Shown in pieces: positions 34,834 to 49,800 of a DNA stretch of 64,000 nt. The stretch comes from Gavia stellata (taxonomy: Eukaryota > Chordata > Aves > Gaviiformes > Gaviidae). Both the position numbers and the translations under genes were made by a program. The DNA lies in assembly GCF_030936135.1 (NCBI RefSeq), contig NC_082620.1, positions 3,348,001 to 3,412,000 on the forward strand, in the 5' to 3' direction. The notes under the pieces were generated by a model, which was not told the origin of the DNA, searched no databases, and was given only the letters and a program-made list of their open reading frames with translations. Positions within the stretch are counted from its first letter, which is position 1. The number at the start of each line of letters is the position of its first letter.

Positions 34834-37800
34834 CTGTCAAATAAAACACATTAAACATGGAATAATGAAACTCAGAACAGGACAGTTGGATTCTTTATCC
34901 AGTTCTTTGACTTAAAGTTAAAATAGACATTAAATATCTTCTTGCTTCACTTAATTTAGGCAAGCTGGTGGAGTTGGTTCTGTAATGTTTTAGGGTTTTT
35001 TCAGTACCATAAAATCCACATGTCATCCCAGAAATAAAAAGACCATAAAAATTAATACAGAGCCCTGGATCACAGCCAATTCCCTGCCCATCTGTTGCCA
35101 TTTCAGATGCTTTTGACAATGTTCTTTTCTTACTGCTCCCTTTGGCTCTTACTCCCATGCACAGGTAAGTGCCTTCCATCACACTGATCCCCTAGTCTGC
35201 AAATAACTTTTTCTCCATTGAGCTCACTCTACTGTCTCAGGATGATGACTTAAAACAATCACTTTTTCTTTTCAGTTACTCTCTGCTGAACATGGGTCTG
35301 ATGTTTTATCCTGCCATTTAAACTTCTGCTAAAAACTCATAATTGATAATCAAATTTCAAGAGGCCCTGGATCCTTCTGATACATTCTTACCTGAACTCG
35401 CAGAGTTGTGTCTGTCTCCACTGTGAAGCTTACAACCTTCTGCAGCTGAATATTGCTGCTGAAATCCTTCTGTTTCTTTATTTTCATTGTTCTTGTTACT
35501 TACTACACTGACTCTTGCAGACCCAGCTGGATTATTCAGGGAGCTACTGCTGGACCCAGAAGTTTCCAAGAGATGCTGTTCCTCCTGTTCAGAACTGCTG
35601 GAGTTTTGCGATCCTGTGTTTCTTACTTTTTTGTCACACTGCTTTTCTGTAGGGGAAAAAGGCTGAAACATTTGCAGAGAAAGGCAAAACATTAATCTTT
35701 TTAAAAAACACTAACAAAGAGCTGGTCAGTATTTAGGCAGCTAAATAAACCACTGATAATTGCCATTTGCATAGTGATGACTGTTAAGTAAAATTCATAC
35801 CAGCTCATTAGGCATTCAACAAAATCAACCTGTCTCCTGAAGGCACCTACAGTACTTCACTGATTCTCTAGGGAACAAAGGCTCTAAAATCTGGTCTTCT
35901 GAAGCACACCTGTGTTTTATTGCTAATATAGCCTAATATAAAGTGAGGATGGTACATTACGTAAGTTATGTAAGGTTTTACACATCTTAAACTCTAGCTT
36001 GGGGACCAAACCACCCCATTCTCCCTCCAGTTGTCTTTCTGCTGTGCAGTTTTCTTCTTCTTGTAATTAGGTAAGACTGCACGATTTCCATGTAACTTTT
36101 AAAGAAAGAGAAAAGATGGAAAGGAGTGACACTCACCAAATCTGCTTCTGTAGTCGGTGGAGAATATACAAGGGCTGCAAGTGAGGAAAGACAGTTCATT
36201 AGCACCTAAATTGTTTCAGTTGCAAAAGCTGCTCTCTTAGCTAGCCTGAATGATATCCTCTGCTCCTGGAATAAACTCCAAATGTACATTTATTACTCAC
36301 TGTTTGAAAATGTTGAAAGCTATAGTGTGTTAATTTTGTAAGGTGACGTAAATTTAGCCAGCAAGCAAAGAGGACCCTCTGCATGAATTAATAATTTTTC
36401 TAGCATAGTGTCAGTGAGAAAAGCTATTGATGACAATAAACTACGGTTGTGACTGTTTAATGATAACATTTGATAATGTCTAATATTTAAATGATGAAGT
36501 ACAAAATATTTTACAAGATCGAGTAGGAGCACAACTGTTGTATAGTTGTCCAACTCCACTGGGATGTTGTATGTTTAGACAATTATCTAAAATCTGAGGA
36601 ACAAGAGATATTTGAATGGGACATTTGCCTCACTGTATCCCTGTATTGAGATTAATTTCACCCCATGTGATTTAATACAGACACTTTTACACTAAATACG
36701 TATGGAATTCCTGGAGTATTTTTTTTTAATTCTATTTTTCTGTAGCTGCAAAGCTTATGTGATCAAGCTGATTTGCATGAATTTTCTCTTTGTCTCTCTT
36801 CTATTGACCTTTGAACCCTTTGGCCAATTTCACCCCAATGTAACAGAGAAATGGTGTCAAAAGCTCCTCAGGGTTTCAAGAAGCTATAGGTTACCAGCTA
36901 GTGAGGCAGAAACCTGTAAATCATTGCCTTGTCCCCTTGGAAAAAAAAAAAAACTAACTCATACATTATTAGACGCCAATGAATCTTCATCCATATCCAG
37001 CCATGATAAATGCGTCAAAGAGAGCTAGCGTCTTCTAAGACACTAACGTCAGTCAACCACTATGCTCAGATTAGTAGGAAATAAGGTGACACTCTGTCCA
37101 GTATTTTCAGATCTGCTTGTTTTCACTTCATGAATCTTACCTTTTTTTTTGGAGACTAAGCAATACCCCAAAATAGTGATTATCAGGGCCAATAACAATG
37201 GTCCTGCTACTGATCCTGAAAATAAATTAAAAAGATAAATTATTTAGCAGGTTGATCTGACAAAGGATCTAATTAGAAAGAGGTAGTTTTGCAGTTTCTG
37301 TCCATGGCTACAAAAGCTAAATTTACAAGTATCAGGTGTGTCTGACATTCACATTTGATGCCTCTATTGTCAGATACCAAGGTCTCATTGCAGTCTCCCC
37401 CACTTCGTAAAATTGAATTTTCCTGTCCTGAAAAGTGAAGACGGACGTTTGGCCTCAGTCACACAATATATCTCTCTAGGCTAGCAACAGTTTCTTAAAT
37501 ACGAGGCCAGGCAGTCCAGAATGCTCCTGAACATATATGCCTTCTGGATAGGTTGTGAACAGGAGGGAGTACATCCACACTTGTGAATGCTGTAAGGACT
37601 TCGTCTCGGGAAAGGCTGCCAGAAGTCTCCAAAGACCTCCCATCAGGAGGTTTATGAAGTCAAGCTTGCCTCAGTCCCAAATCTAAGATACAACCTTTTC
37701 TACGAGCTCCTTCATAGCAGCAATTCTCAGGAAATACACTGTATAATCTAGTTTTGGGATTTTTAGAAATATTTCCAGAATTACAAGGGCTGCAGAATGC

Positions 37801-40800
37801 CCTGGGGTAGCGCCGATGCATGGGTAAATATTTTGCAATGCACTACAAGCATTGTCATATTGAATTAATTCAGCCGTTCTGAGGTTCTGCTTGGCTACAG
37901 GTAACTGGTCTTGGAAAGAAACTGAGAACTAAATATAAACTTGCTTCCTAGCCAGACAAAAATGACTTTAAATGAGTTAATAGCTCACCGATGATGTGAG
38001 ACATGTCAGGTACAGAGTTTAAAATGACAGGTCGAGTTACTATTTCAGGTTTGCTGGAAGACGAGCTTTGGGTCAGGAGCAGGTTCAAAATAGTGTGAGG
38101 TAGAACTGTGGCAACTGCTGTTCCTGAGTCACTGCAAACAGTGTCATTCACGCTGTTTCCAGGAACAGCCACTGATTTACAACTGCAAGAAACAAAAAGA
38201 GAAGTTAGGAAAGAAAGCAACCCTGTGCACAGTTAAGGTTGCTATTAGACAGAAACACTGGCTTACACTGTATGTGGTATACAGCTGATATCGTAAGATT
38301 CCTCATGTGAAAAAGTGCCAGGAGGACAAGGTTTACATTCTGTATCTGTGCTATCTGTCCCTTTAAACGCATAGAAAAACTCCAGTTAGTCATCCAGTGA
38401 GAAACAAGAATGAGTAATCAAGGTCTGCGGTACAGATCCTGGAAGTGATACAGAGGCAGTACACAAAATACAGTCTTTAATTGTCACAGAAGAAATTAAT
38501 TCGAAACACCAACCCAAACACAAATCAGAAGATCAACTGGCTGTTAGTTTGGTGCACTTAATAGTCAGTCTTTTTCAAAGACTATAAAAATAACACTTTT
38601 CATACAGTACAACTATTTTGTGTGTAGAGTGTTCAGAATTAAATTACCTCTTCTGGAAACTCGGTAACCTTTTCCACATTTTTTATGCACTTTACATATT
38701 TTGCAGTACTCATATATTTTCAAAATGCAGTACTCATTCGGTGGGCAGCTACAGATTCTGTCCTGTGATTTTGTGCATGTTTGATTCTGCACAAATCCTG
38801 TTTTTAAAACAAGAATAAAGCAAGATATCATTAGCAACATTTAAAATCATAGCCTGCAATGTTTCAAGTGAATATGAGGTGATGTTCACAAACCACAAAC
38901 TGAAGAAAATTTTGCAGCTTCTGGCTAGTATACCATCATAAAACAAATATGTTATACGCCCCAGCATCTACATTTTCAGAAGAGTTTCCTCTCTCTCTCT
39001 AGGAAAGGAGAAGTTTGCATCTGTAGAATTCACGCTTGAAACTCTGTACCTGCAGTTGCATTGTATTGCATCATAACCATAAGCATGCACATTTGTGTTA
39101 CCTGTGCTCATCACTGCAGTATCTGGGGGCCATACTAAGTTTTGTAGTCTGTGCAGATCATGCAACTGTATTTAAAGTGATTGGAGACCTTACTACATAC
39201 CTTTTCATACTGTAATTAACCAGCTTTGTAGGATTATCTATTTGGATGAGACCAAAGGTCCTTTGAACAACTTAGACTGTATCCTTAGAACTTACTTGCC
39301 AGCGAGTCAAGCAGATAATTTTCTACACCCGTTTCCATTAGAAATTATGCGCAATGGTATGACTGAATTTGTTCATGCACAGGATCTATTAGAGCAATGT
39401 ACAGATGCTGGTACAATGTACTACTTTATATACTGTTAAGCTGCTTTAATGAACTGAACCAGCGTGATCTCACTGACTATGCTGCTTCACAAAAGAAGTA
39501 AAAACAATAGAGGAATATCACAACTGGTGTTTGCTATTGTCAGTTCAGCAGACCAGATGAATGACTGGATGCTGGAAATGCAATTATCCATTCAGCCCTG
39601 TGCAAGTCAGATCTCAAGCTCCCTTGGCTGGAGAGTATAAGCAGGAAGTTATTCTACTGATGACATTTGTACCTATTTTAGTGATGCAGTACCTTAGTTT
39701 CCAAGAATATAAGACCAATGTCACATTTTTAGGACTTAGAAAGAAAAAGGGGCAGGGCCCCCTGCAAGACTTTTCCCTGATTCTTTTCCCCAAATCTTAT
39801 GAGTACCAAAAGCATGAGAACGGGACTATACAGGTGACAGACAAAACCTCCTAGTTTTCTTAGGAGAAAAGACTAGGTTAAACCAAGCCCACTCATTGAG
39901 CAGGCTGTTAAAGTCACAAATGCCTCTTTAATAATTCAAGCCTACCTTTTCTGCAGGGTGGTGAGCAGGCAAAGCACTGAGGGGACCGATTCCAGATTGC
40001 TGTGTATGTGTTAGGTTTACAGTGACTACACTTTGTGTCCACACTGTGACTGCAGCTCTCTGTCTTATATTGACCTATTGAAAAAAAACCAAAACAAAAC
40101 AGAGAAAGCATCTCATTGGAAAAGATCACTAGGAATTATTTAACCTAAGTTTCAGTTTTAGCTGTAGAAACCCTTCCCCTTCACTGCCACTACCATATTG
40201 GTAACGCATACCAAGCAAGCATTGATTTAAAGGAGGACAGCATAGGAAACTCTGTTTTCTTTTACATTATTCGTGTTTGACCCCTTTTCCTACATTCAGT
40301 TTAGTGAATTCCAGCCATGTTCAAAACAAGGCGGCCTCAATCCTGAACAAAACCCCGCAGCATATACTCAGATGCAGCTACCACAATACACAAAACAAAC
40401 TTTTTATCCTCATAGAAGCTGTGTTTTGTGGTGAAGCACAGGATGGTGTTTCATGCTGAAAGTCAGACATATGCTAGAATGATCTGTCTGGGTGAGGCCC
40501 TTACTACCTAAGAATAATAAAGTATTACCACAAACAGACCTGAATTAAAACTTCACCACTTGTCACTACTGAAGGGACATGAGCTCACTCTTTTTCCTTC
40601 CCCTCTTCAGCCAGCCCTAACATCATCAGCCAGCCCTAACAGATCAAAGCAATGAGTTTCTGAAGCTACTGGCGTTCTAGACAAAATCAAAAGCTATCAA
40701 AAGCAGTTTCTCCAATGCTTCTCGCCAACAACAGAGTTCAGTGCAGTGGTGAGAGTAAGTAAATATGAGCTCCAACATGCTCATTTTGGAGAAAGGAGAA

Positions 40801-43800
40801 CACCTCAGTTGCCATTTCCCCCTTGCTTGAAAGGAAGAAGATAAAAGTCAATGTCTCATATCTGTACAGAAATATCCTGGAAAATATACTCAGAAAGCAG
40901 GAATAACACTGAAAAAGTCTTTGGAGCTGCTTGGAGAATCGTTGTTCTCTGAAAGAAGGGGCACTGGAGGTGAGCAATAGAAATTATTTCCAAAGACTTT
41001 GTTTTTCCATGTACTTATACTTACTTGAACCTTAAAATTCTGCCTCCCACATCCTGCTCATGATTTAAGCTTCAATTTTTGATAAATTATGGTAAAAAAA
41101 ATGCAAATTCATAATAACAAAAATAAATATTTTAGACTTCCTACAACTTGTTGCCCAGAGTTTGTTATTCAGAAAAAATAAAATTAAGGAGAAATAGACT
41201 GAACAGTAGATACCACAACAGAAAAAGGTTTTACCTATGAATTATCATCTTTCATCTGTTGTGTTTTTGACAAAGGAAGCTTGACAGATCTACCTAGACA
41301 TTTTCGGTTAATTCAAGCAACTGTGGCTGCTTCAGCATATACTGATTTCCTGCTTCAACTTCCGGATCTGACAGGAACTCAGCATTTACGGAGACAAATT
41401 TTGTTTGCTCAGCATGTAATGAGACAACTAGGCAGTTTTTTTGCTGTGTCTAATGTAAAAATATAATGACAACTTATTGCAAAAATGCTATTATTAAAAT
41501 ACCCGAACGGCATTACTACCCTCCCCAAAAAACCTAAACCCACACACCCACCTTTCTGCAGTCAACAACTTCTGCTAACAAAAGATCACTAATAATTATC
41601 ACTGGAGTGTAAGACATGACACCTCAAAGCAGGCAATTTCTGTAGTCTTGTACCCAGCCTCTGATAGTGGTCTGCAGTGTCTGATTTACAGTAACAGACA
41701 ACAAAACTCCCTTAATGAGCAATTATAGATTAACCTGTCCAATGGAAAGCCCCTTAAGTAAGTGATATTATCAAAGTACAGAAACTAAGCTCTACCTCAT
41801 GCCCTGTTTTACAACATATTAGTTATTAGTGGATGTGGGTCTGACATGCATTGTCTAATTTTTGTAATTCCCTTAGTGAGCTGTTGCTTCCTCCCCCAAA
41901 TGTTGACTTAAAAATACTTTAATCAAAATACCATGCAAAACTGTGCTTACAAGAGCTCAGCAGCCTACCTCCTGATAAGCCTCAGCCAGGTTAACCTTGT
42001 AACAGACTTCCACATCTGATTAACAGTGTGTCTCTTTTGCAGATATTTTTACAGTCACGGCATTTTATTGTCTTCCAGCTAAACAACAGCAAAAATTAGA
42101 TCCTCTTAAGACGTATCAATAATCAACACGTATTCTGCTCATCTGAAAATTGACTGAATTTGGCTGTGTAAAGTAATAGTTTGAATTATAACCTACCTGG
42201 AGGGCACTGGCTACAACATTTATTAAGTCCTTCTTCATAGAATTCAGTGCTGGGATCTTTGCATTGTGCAAACTGTGGTGTGTAAGGCAATGAATACTCC
42301 TAGGAGAAATTAGAGGAAAATCATGAGTCACAAGTCCATTCTGGCCCTAGAGTAGAGGTTCAAAAGAGACAAACACTTAAAGATCCCTGCAATTATAACC
42401 ACTTTCCTTTCCAAGACACTGATGTAGGCCTGATGAAACAGAAAGCAGCAGATGCCAAAAACCTGAAGGAGAATGCACAGCTTATAAGCTACTTGAGACC
42501 ATTTAGAGATTCCTCTGTTTTTCAAAGATCTGTCACAACGAACAAAGTGATTTCTCCAGGTTTTATGTTCAAAAGAATGCAATGGAACTATGGGATTAGC
42601 ATCACACCTGGTCACTACTGCATCCCCTAAACCAAAGGGCAAAGTACCTATTCGCACTTGCCATGATTCAGACAACCTTTGACAAAACGCCAGTGAAACC
42701 TAAATTCTTACCTGTGGGTTTGTGGGGAGAAGCATTTTCTGCAAAGTGGCTACGTTAGAAATGATACCTTCTTACATAGTAGGTCTACTCCCTATACACA
42801 TTTAGAGCCCTATCTGAAAACTACAAGATTGACTTTGCAATTTATTAATTCCCTCAGGCCTCCTGAGCCGGTGGAAGAGGGAGCTGTGGGTCTAGCACTG
42901 CTGGAATGCTTGAAGGAATCTTTCTGTTTTCATCAGCGGCTGCAAAGGACACAGGACACCCAAGTTCAATTCTCTATTGCGCTTACGTTCATTATGCCCT
43001 CACTGACACCCATGTAATATCCAGGCAAGATAAACCTGTCCCTTCAGTCAAAGAACCTGTACTATTAGAACTGTTTCACCAAAGGAAAGGAAAAAAGGCT
43101 TTTATCATTCCAGATACTTTGTGATTCCTTTCTGAATGAGAAAGGCCTTGATGTTTTAGAAACGCCGTCTCCAAAAACTGCTCTGCTGGTTCTGAAAAGG
43201 AGCAACTGGCTACAAGACTGAAATAAAAATAAAAAACCTACCTCATATGGCAGGTCAAACGCATAAGAAAGTGTCATGAAATACAGTGTACCTAATTTTC
43301 AGCTCATACCAATCAACACAGCTCAGTGACCTCAATGAACAAGTGTCAAAAAATTTGAGGACCTGCCATCTGTTTTCAAAGGGAAAAACATACTCACTCA
43401 AAAGAAAAAGGCTAATGTTAGGTAGCACAAGCGTAGGAGTTTCCTGCTAGATCAGAAAGATGCTGTTCAAAAAGTATGCGACACTGCTCAATTTTCTGCA
43501 GTCTGAAGAGATTGCTGCATGTATAATCTACACACATTTAGAGAAGTACTTCAAAAGTATTATTAAAAAGAGAAATCAAAACAGGAACAAGCTCTTTGGA
43601 AGCCGGTAATGAAAATATCCTTCCTCCTTACCGAAAAAACATGTTGATTATCTATTGTGTCTTCACATTACTGACAAAGTAGACTAACACTTCCCACTCT
43701 CAACAATTACTTAAAGGGAACGCAACATTTTCTTATGCAGCTTGTTGAAATATTTTACCTGTGTATCAGAAACAGGATTTCACCTATCTACTCAATGGTC

Positions 43801-46800
43801 AGTGTCAAAAGAACCTTTCCTGAGAATGTGAAGGCACAGAAAGGCCTTCTTGAGTTTCAATATTCATTCCAGAAAAGAAAAAAAGGAAAGCAAACTATTT
43901 AAGTAGAAGTTTCACCACTCCTATTTAAAACACTGTGAAAGCTGGTAACACTGACCAGATATCAGGACAATTCTGATCTCTTCTGATCAGTCTGTTGAGT
44001 TAAAGACTCAAAACGAGGGAGACTGGGGATGGGTTTCACCGATACCAGCCCCATTCTTTCACAGCCAGATCAATGAGAAACAGTCAAATTGCAAACTGAA
44101 GAACAAAGTCTTAAAGATGCTTTTAACAGGCTAGAAACTGTGATGGGGTGGGGAAGGATGACACACAAAAAAATCATTCTTCTTAAACACTAGAGTAAGT
44201 GAAGTAAGAAACAGCTGCTGAGCACAAGCTGCATTTTTCAAATTCTGCTCTTTGCCTTTTCATGAGAAGAAAGCCAGTTTTGCAGAAACCATGCTGCAGC
44301 CTCAAATATCTCCAAAATCTACTTTGGCCTTCATTTTTGCTTTCCAGTTAAGAAGCCTTATTTAAAGGGGGCTTGCACAAGGATTGAAGAGTTTGAAGCA
44401 GAACGAGGAGGCTGGCTTCAGCATTATCAGTTTCGTCATTATTAATGAGAATAATAACCATAACAATTCAAAAAGAAAAACAAAACTTTTCAATACCTTC
44501 TAGGTTCAGTAATAACTGTTAATGCTGGACTTGGTATTATACCTTCATAGGATGGGCAGTGATAAACCATACCATTTGCAACTGTGAGCTGACACTAAAA
44601 TCTGATGAAGGAGAAGAAAAGGGCTCTGCTCTCAAAAGTATTTTTTGTTTCAGTTACTTTCTTGTTTATTAAAAGAAGAAAGATCAAGTGTTGTCATCAT
44701 ATTTTTGTAGTCACTAAGATCAACTTCATTAAAACAAGCACTTGAGAGTCTTTTTAAAGCAGAAAACTTCACTGCAAGAGCAGACACATTAAAAAAAAAA
44801 AAAAGGAGAAATACAATAAACCACAACACAAATTATCCTGCTGGTGACGCTTCCTGGCAAAAAATGTTCTTATCTCATCCTCCACATTGTCTGCTGTAAA
44901 TACTGCCCTGCGAATTAAAGACACAGGAAAACCTGCTGGTTGATGGGTTCACATCTATTTCTCTTAAGTTGTGCTTGAAAGGATAAGTCTGCTGTCTGAT
45001 ACAATCTCCCTGAAATTTTATCTGATGAACTGTGGCTCTCAATGACATACAATTGACAATTTCTTGCCAACTGTCCTCAAAGAACATTATAGGAAACTAA
45101 AAGGAACTTGCAACTCACTTAGATAGAATTTACATAAACACATGAGCTCAGCTTTGTTTGCACTGGAAGGATGCCATTAATTTTAGTAGTTACTTCCAAT
45201 ATAAACTAGTTTAATCAAAGCTGTCAAGGCCAGCAGCCAAATCTCCTACTACGTCAGAGGACGTGTAGGCCTCTTACTAGGTATAAAACTCTCCTGGATT
45301 TCTTGACTACAAGAAGACTCCACTAGTTCTAGCCATCTCATCAATTTTAAGGTCTGAGTTGGGCAGTACAATATTTGCTGCCCAAAACAAAACCCTCTGG
45401 CATCCAGATCCATTGGCTACTTTGGGCTGAAAGGCTGATGAGTAGGGGCCAGATTCTGTTCCACAATCTTTACATTTTGTTATTGTTTGTAGCTCTCTTA
45501 AGTCCTTATTTTGTCTTCTGCTTTTACTGTGATTCAATGTTCTGCAAGCAGATTGTATGAAGGAAAACTAACCTGATGCTGCATCTTTTGTGTTACAGCC
45601 TTAGAACTTCTCACATTAGGTAGCAGTGTCTAAGAGCAGCAGACTTGTTAAGATATTTATACGGACAAAATAAAGACTTTGGAAGACTTCATTTAATTTG
45701 ACAGGTACAAGTAGAAGTAAAATGCCTCATCAATCTAGCAGCAGAGGCACAAACATTGTTAAACATGAAATTTAGTGTAGCTCTATGCACATCAATCAAA
45801 TTAAGCAATATATTTTGGCATAGAAATGGGTAAACTATGCTTGCCTTTGACTACACAACTCACTAGGGAGATTTTTGCAATGCCTTTGTATTAAGCAATA
45901 ACTAAGAAGTTACATACGAAAAGTCAATGGCTCAAGACTCTCTCTCCAGAGTCCGTACATTGTTTGAATCATTTTCCCACCCGCACCACAGGCGTCCAGT
46001 AGATCAGTGACCTAATTTGTCACTGGAGAGGAGTAGGCTAACAGCAGCCTCCATACCAACTGCAAGGTTAGCACAGACTCTTCTACACACATATGCACAA
46101 GCACAATTGTTTCCAAGATTCCCTGTATCATACCCACCGGAAGATAAAACTAGCAGAGAACGTGCCTGTATCTCATGATTTTCAGGCCTGCAGCTGTATC
46201 TGTGCTGTGTGAAGAAGCAGCACTAGTGAAGGGAAAGGGCCTGCGGGCTGTCCCCTCCCACACAGTCATACAGACATCAACCACAACTGAGACCCCCATG
46301 TCTGTACCAGAGCTGAGCCCGAGTCATGAACTGCAAAACAAGATTTGGATTCAGACTTCTTCAAAATTATAAGGGCTTGATCCAATGCACCAACCTGGCT
46401 CTACCTATTGGTGAGGAAGTCCAGGTCTCAACTACTCACAGCACGTCACAATGTAATGCGCTCCCCGTGTGATGAATATTAATTATGATGAACATAATTT
46501 CCGTTAATTCCTGCCTTACAGCTTGTTCCTGTATTCTTGGACTTTATGTGCAATTAAATTTAAGTATCTTCAATAATAGAAATAAAAATGCTAATATCAT
46601 GGATGACTATATATATATTAATCCATTCACATAACATTCATTTTCACTCAAGGAGCCCATTTAAACGAAGATATTTAAGCATATATTTTAATCCTAACTC
46701 ACATGTCTAGATTTTTATTGGTCTCCTTTTCATACAGTTGCCTTCTTCAAACTCAAGCTGTCAAACAAAGGAGTCTGAACAGGAACTACATCTGGTGTAT

Positions 46801-49800
46801 AACGTTCTTTACGCATATGAAACCACAATGAAGTCACTAAGGACTCTGATGTAAAAATCTGTTGCTATGGGAAGGACTTGAGGTAAAGAGATACTGTTTG
46901 CTGAGCTACCAAACCTGCTGAAGACAGGCAAAAACAGAATTCTGTTTAAAATACTAAAACTGGTCATTTACAAAAATAATTCTGTTGAAGGTTAGTTATC
47001 AGGTAACAGCAAGTCTCACCAAAATCAGAGTTGTACCAGGCTGTAGCAACTATACTCAAACCATAAAGCTTCTTTTAAAGCTGCTTTCCTGCAAATATCT
47101 CTCTAAGATTACGGGTCCATTACGTGAATTTTTCTCCCATCCTATATTGTACTTCACTTCTGTAAAGCAGGAGTCCTTGGATAGCCACAGATAAACAGAT
47201 TTACAACTCCACATTCCCCCTCCCTGAGAAAACAGTATCTTTTTGCTTACTGTTAGGGATTCTACTTCATTGCCACTCACCACCATAACATGAAAATATT
47301 TTCCCAGAATGAGATGGCAGGAGGCTGCATAGAATATGGAAGCTATTCACAACGTGCAAAAATTATAGAAGCAAGTCAAAGTTTGTAGGAAGACATAGCA
47401 TGTTTTATTATATATGTATTTGGGAAAACATACACATTTTCAGAAATAACAGCTCTTCTGTTTCAAAACTTCAGGCTTATGTATCCGAAAGTTGGTCTGT
47501 TTTCCCAAAGGTTGCCCTAATAAAAGATATTATCCACTAAATCAAGATCTGACACTTACAGTAACAGGCACTGTCAAAGCCAATAAGCCTTAAAATCTAC
47601 AGTTTCCCTGTGGAAAGCACAGATACTCAGGCGAACAAGGGGTGAAAGCAAGAGGAATAACAGATTGCAGGCCTAAGAGGCAGGAAGACAGATTGTATCC
47701 CCACCATTTGTCAGAGAAGGGCAGGTGATGAACAAGTTCCCAAGAAAGGATCAGCAAGTCAGGATTGGCCACATTAGGTTTGACCTTTCATGGAGACATC
47801 CTGGAAGATGCACCTAAGGGTGACAGGGTGATACCTAACATTGAGAGCAGGGCAGGAAAGGAGAAGCTACGTGAGCCCTGAGCGTAAAGATGGCAGATGA
47901 AGAACCTCCCAAGATGGCCCAGGTGTCCCAGCCAAAAACACTGCCAGAGGGGCCAACTGCCTTCTATCTGGGCCAAATGCCAGAATTGGCATTTTTTTAT
48001 TATTCTGAAACAAATTATTTTCTTGGGATGCCGTTGCTTGTATCACAGACGGCTTTTGCAATGCTCTGTTACAACTTTCAGTCATCGTGAACTTTGATGC
48101 AACAACCACAAGTGTGGATATGTACAACAGCAAAGCTGCAGGTCACCCACAGTCCTCCTAGCTCTGCCTGTAAAAAACCAGGGACAGCTGAGCAGTCTGC
48201 TCAGTTTTATTTTGGGATTTTTCCCCAAGATCTCCGTTATGCTCTTCCTTTTGCAGTTCAGAATACGTGCGTGGTTGTCAACACACCTTCCATGTACCAG
48301 CAGCATTCCCCTACAACCAGTCAGCAGCATCCAGAAGACGACCTTCTCTGCACACAGCAGCTACAGACAGAGCACGCTGTGCTGCTTTGCACAGGACAAT
48401 TACTTAGGTTTGAGGCTACTGAGAAAGTTTCTATCAAAAATACCTCGTGACTGAGTTGTTCAAAGTGGCAAAAATTATGCTCAGTTCTTGTGAGTAGCAC
48501 AGGGACTTAGGCTAGAATCTTTCAGATAATTTCAGCCGAAGGAGAAAAACCAAGAAGTGTCACTCAGAAACTATTGCTTTGCCAGTTTCTCTCCCTCCAA
48601 ACCAGCAGAAGTTTTCTTTAACTGATCACTTTTTTAAATTGATATAACAGGCAGTTTTTTTCCAGCTCTGTGGCAGATGTGGTATTTCTGAAACTACTGG
48701 GTTTGTTTTTCTAATTTATATATGGACTTTTCTTTAGTTTGTCACAATGCAAGAAGTAATGCTGAAAATTTCCTTCATGATTTCTGTTATTATGTTTAGG
48801 GTGAGAGGAGAGTTAATTCCTTTTGAATCAAAGCCCTTTATTCAGCAAGACGCATGACAAAACTTTAAACTTAAATTTTGGTGATAAGGTCTGCTACAAT
48901 TCTGAGACTCTCCCTTCTTTACATGCTCTACCCTATCCACTCCAAGGTGTTCAGTGAATCAGGTTCAAAATACTATCATCTTACAAACCAGGGCTGAATT
49001 CAAAATGAGTAAGAAGCAGTTAAAAAAAAATGTATTATCAACCCACTATAGCACCCAGTACTCCTTAAAAGACCACTGTGTAATTCCAGGTTCAATACGC
49101 ATTCCGACATCCCCACCCAGTTTCACTGAACCGTTGTCTTATCAAGGCTAAATTAATATGATTAAATAAACGTGTAAATAACATACACATCCCATGAAAA
49201 AGCAATGACCTGGACATCTCAGCAGCATTTCCCTATTTATCTTCACAATCCAGGACACTTTAAAATCAGCTAAAAAAATGCTGTCAATATACCAGTACAG
49301 CATACACACACTCAAAGTCAAATAGATCCCATCAAGCTTTTGGTTTAAACACGTAAAAGCATTCACTGCCAAATAGTGGTACAGCTGGATATAAAAGAGA
49401 ACAGTCCCAGCTGCATCACGTCAGGGCTTAGACGTAAATTAAAGGGCTTTTCTATGTAAATAGGGAATAGTTTCAGGGATCCAACAGAGCGCAACAAGCT
49501 CTTCCTGTTTAAACAACGGTGTAAAACACATACAGATTTACACTCTGCACTTCCTAGGACACTCACGGTTTTTGCAAATATTCAAACAAGCCTGAAAAAT
49601 CAACCCATTTCCTATGAGAATCCAGGAAAAACGATTAGTCATTGCTTTGGGAAGCCAGCACATAACGACATAGCCAAAGGGAGCAGGATGAGCTTTAAAG
49701 AAGTCTAAGAGCGGGATTTGAGGCTCCTGTAGAGATCACGCTGAGTTCAGTACAAGCAGAGGGAGGCAGATAGCTCAAGGGACTGCAAGCACGACGGTAA

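Noticed and set aside
47867-48454. Overlapping 60-120 codon frames on both strands in TNFRSF1B intron 1
   Set aside because: No recognisable domain, no splice continuity and mutually overlapping; treated as chance.
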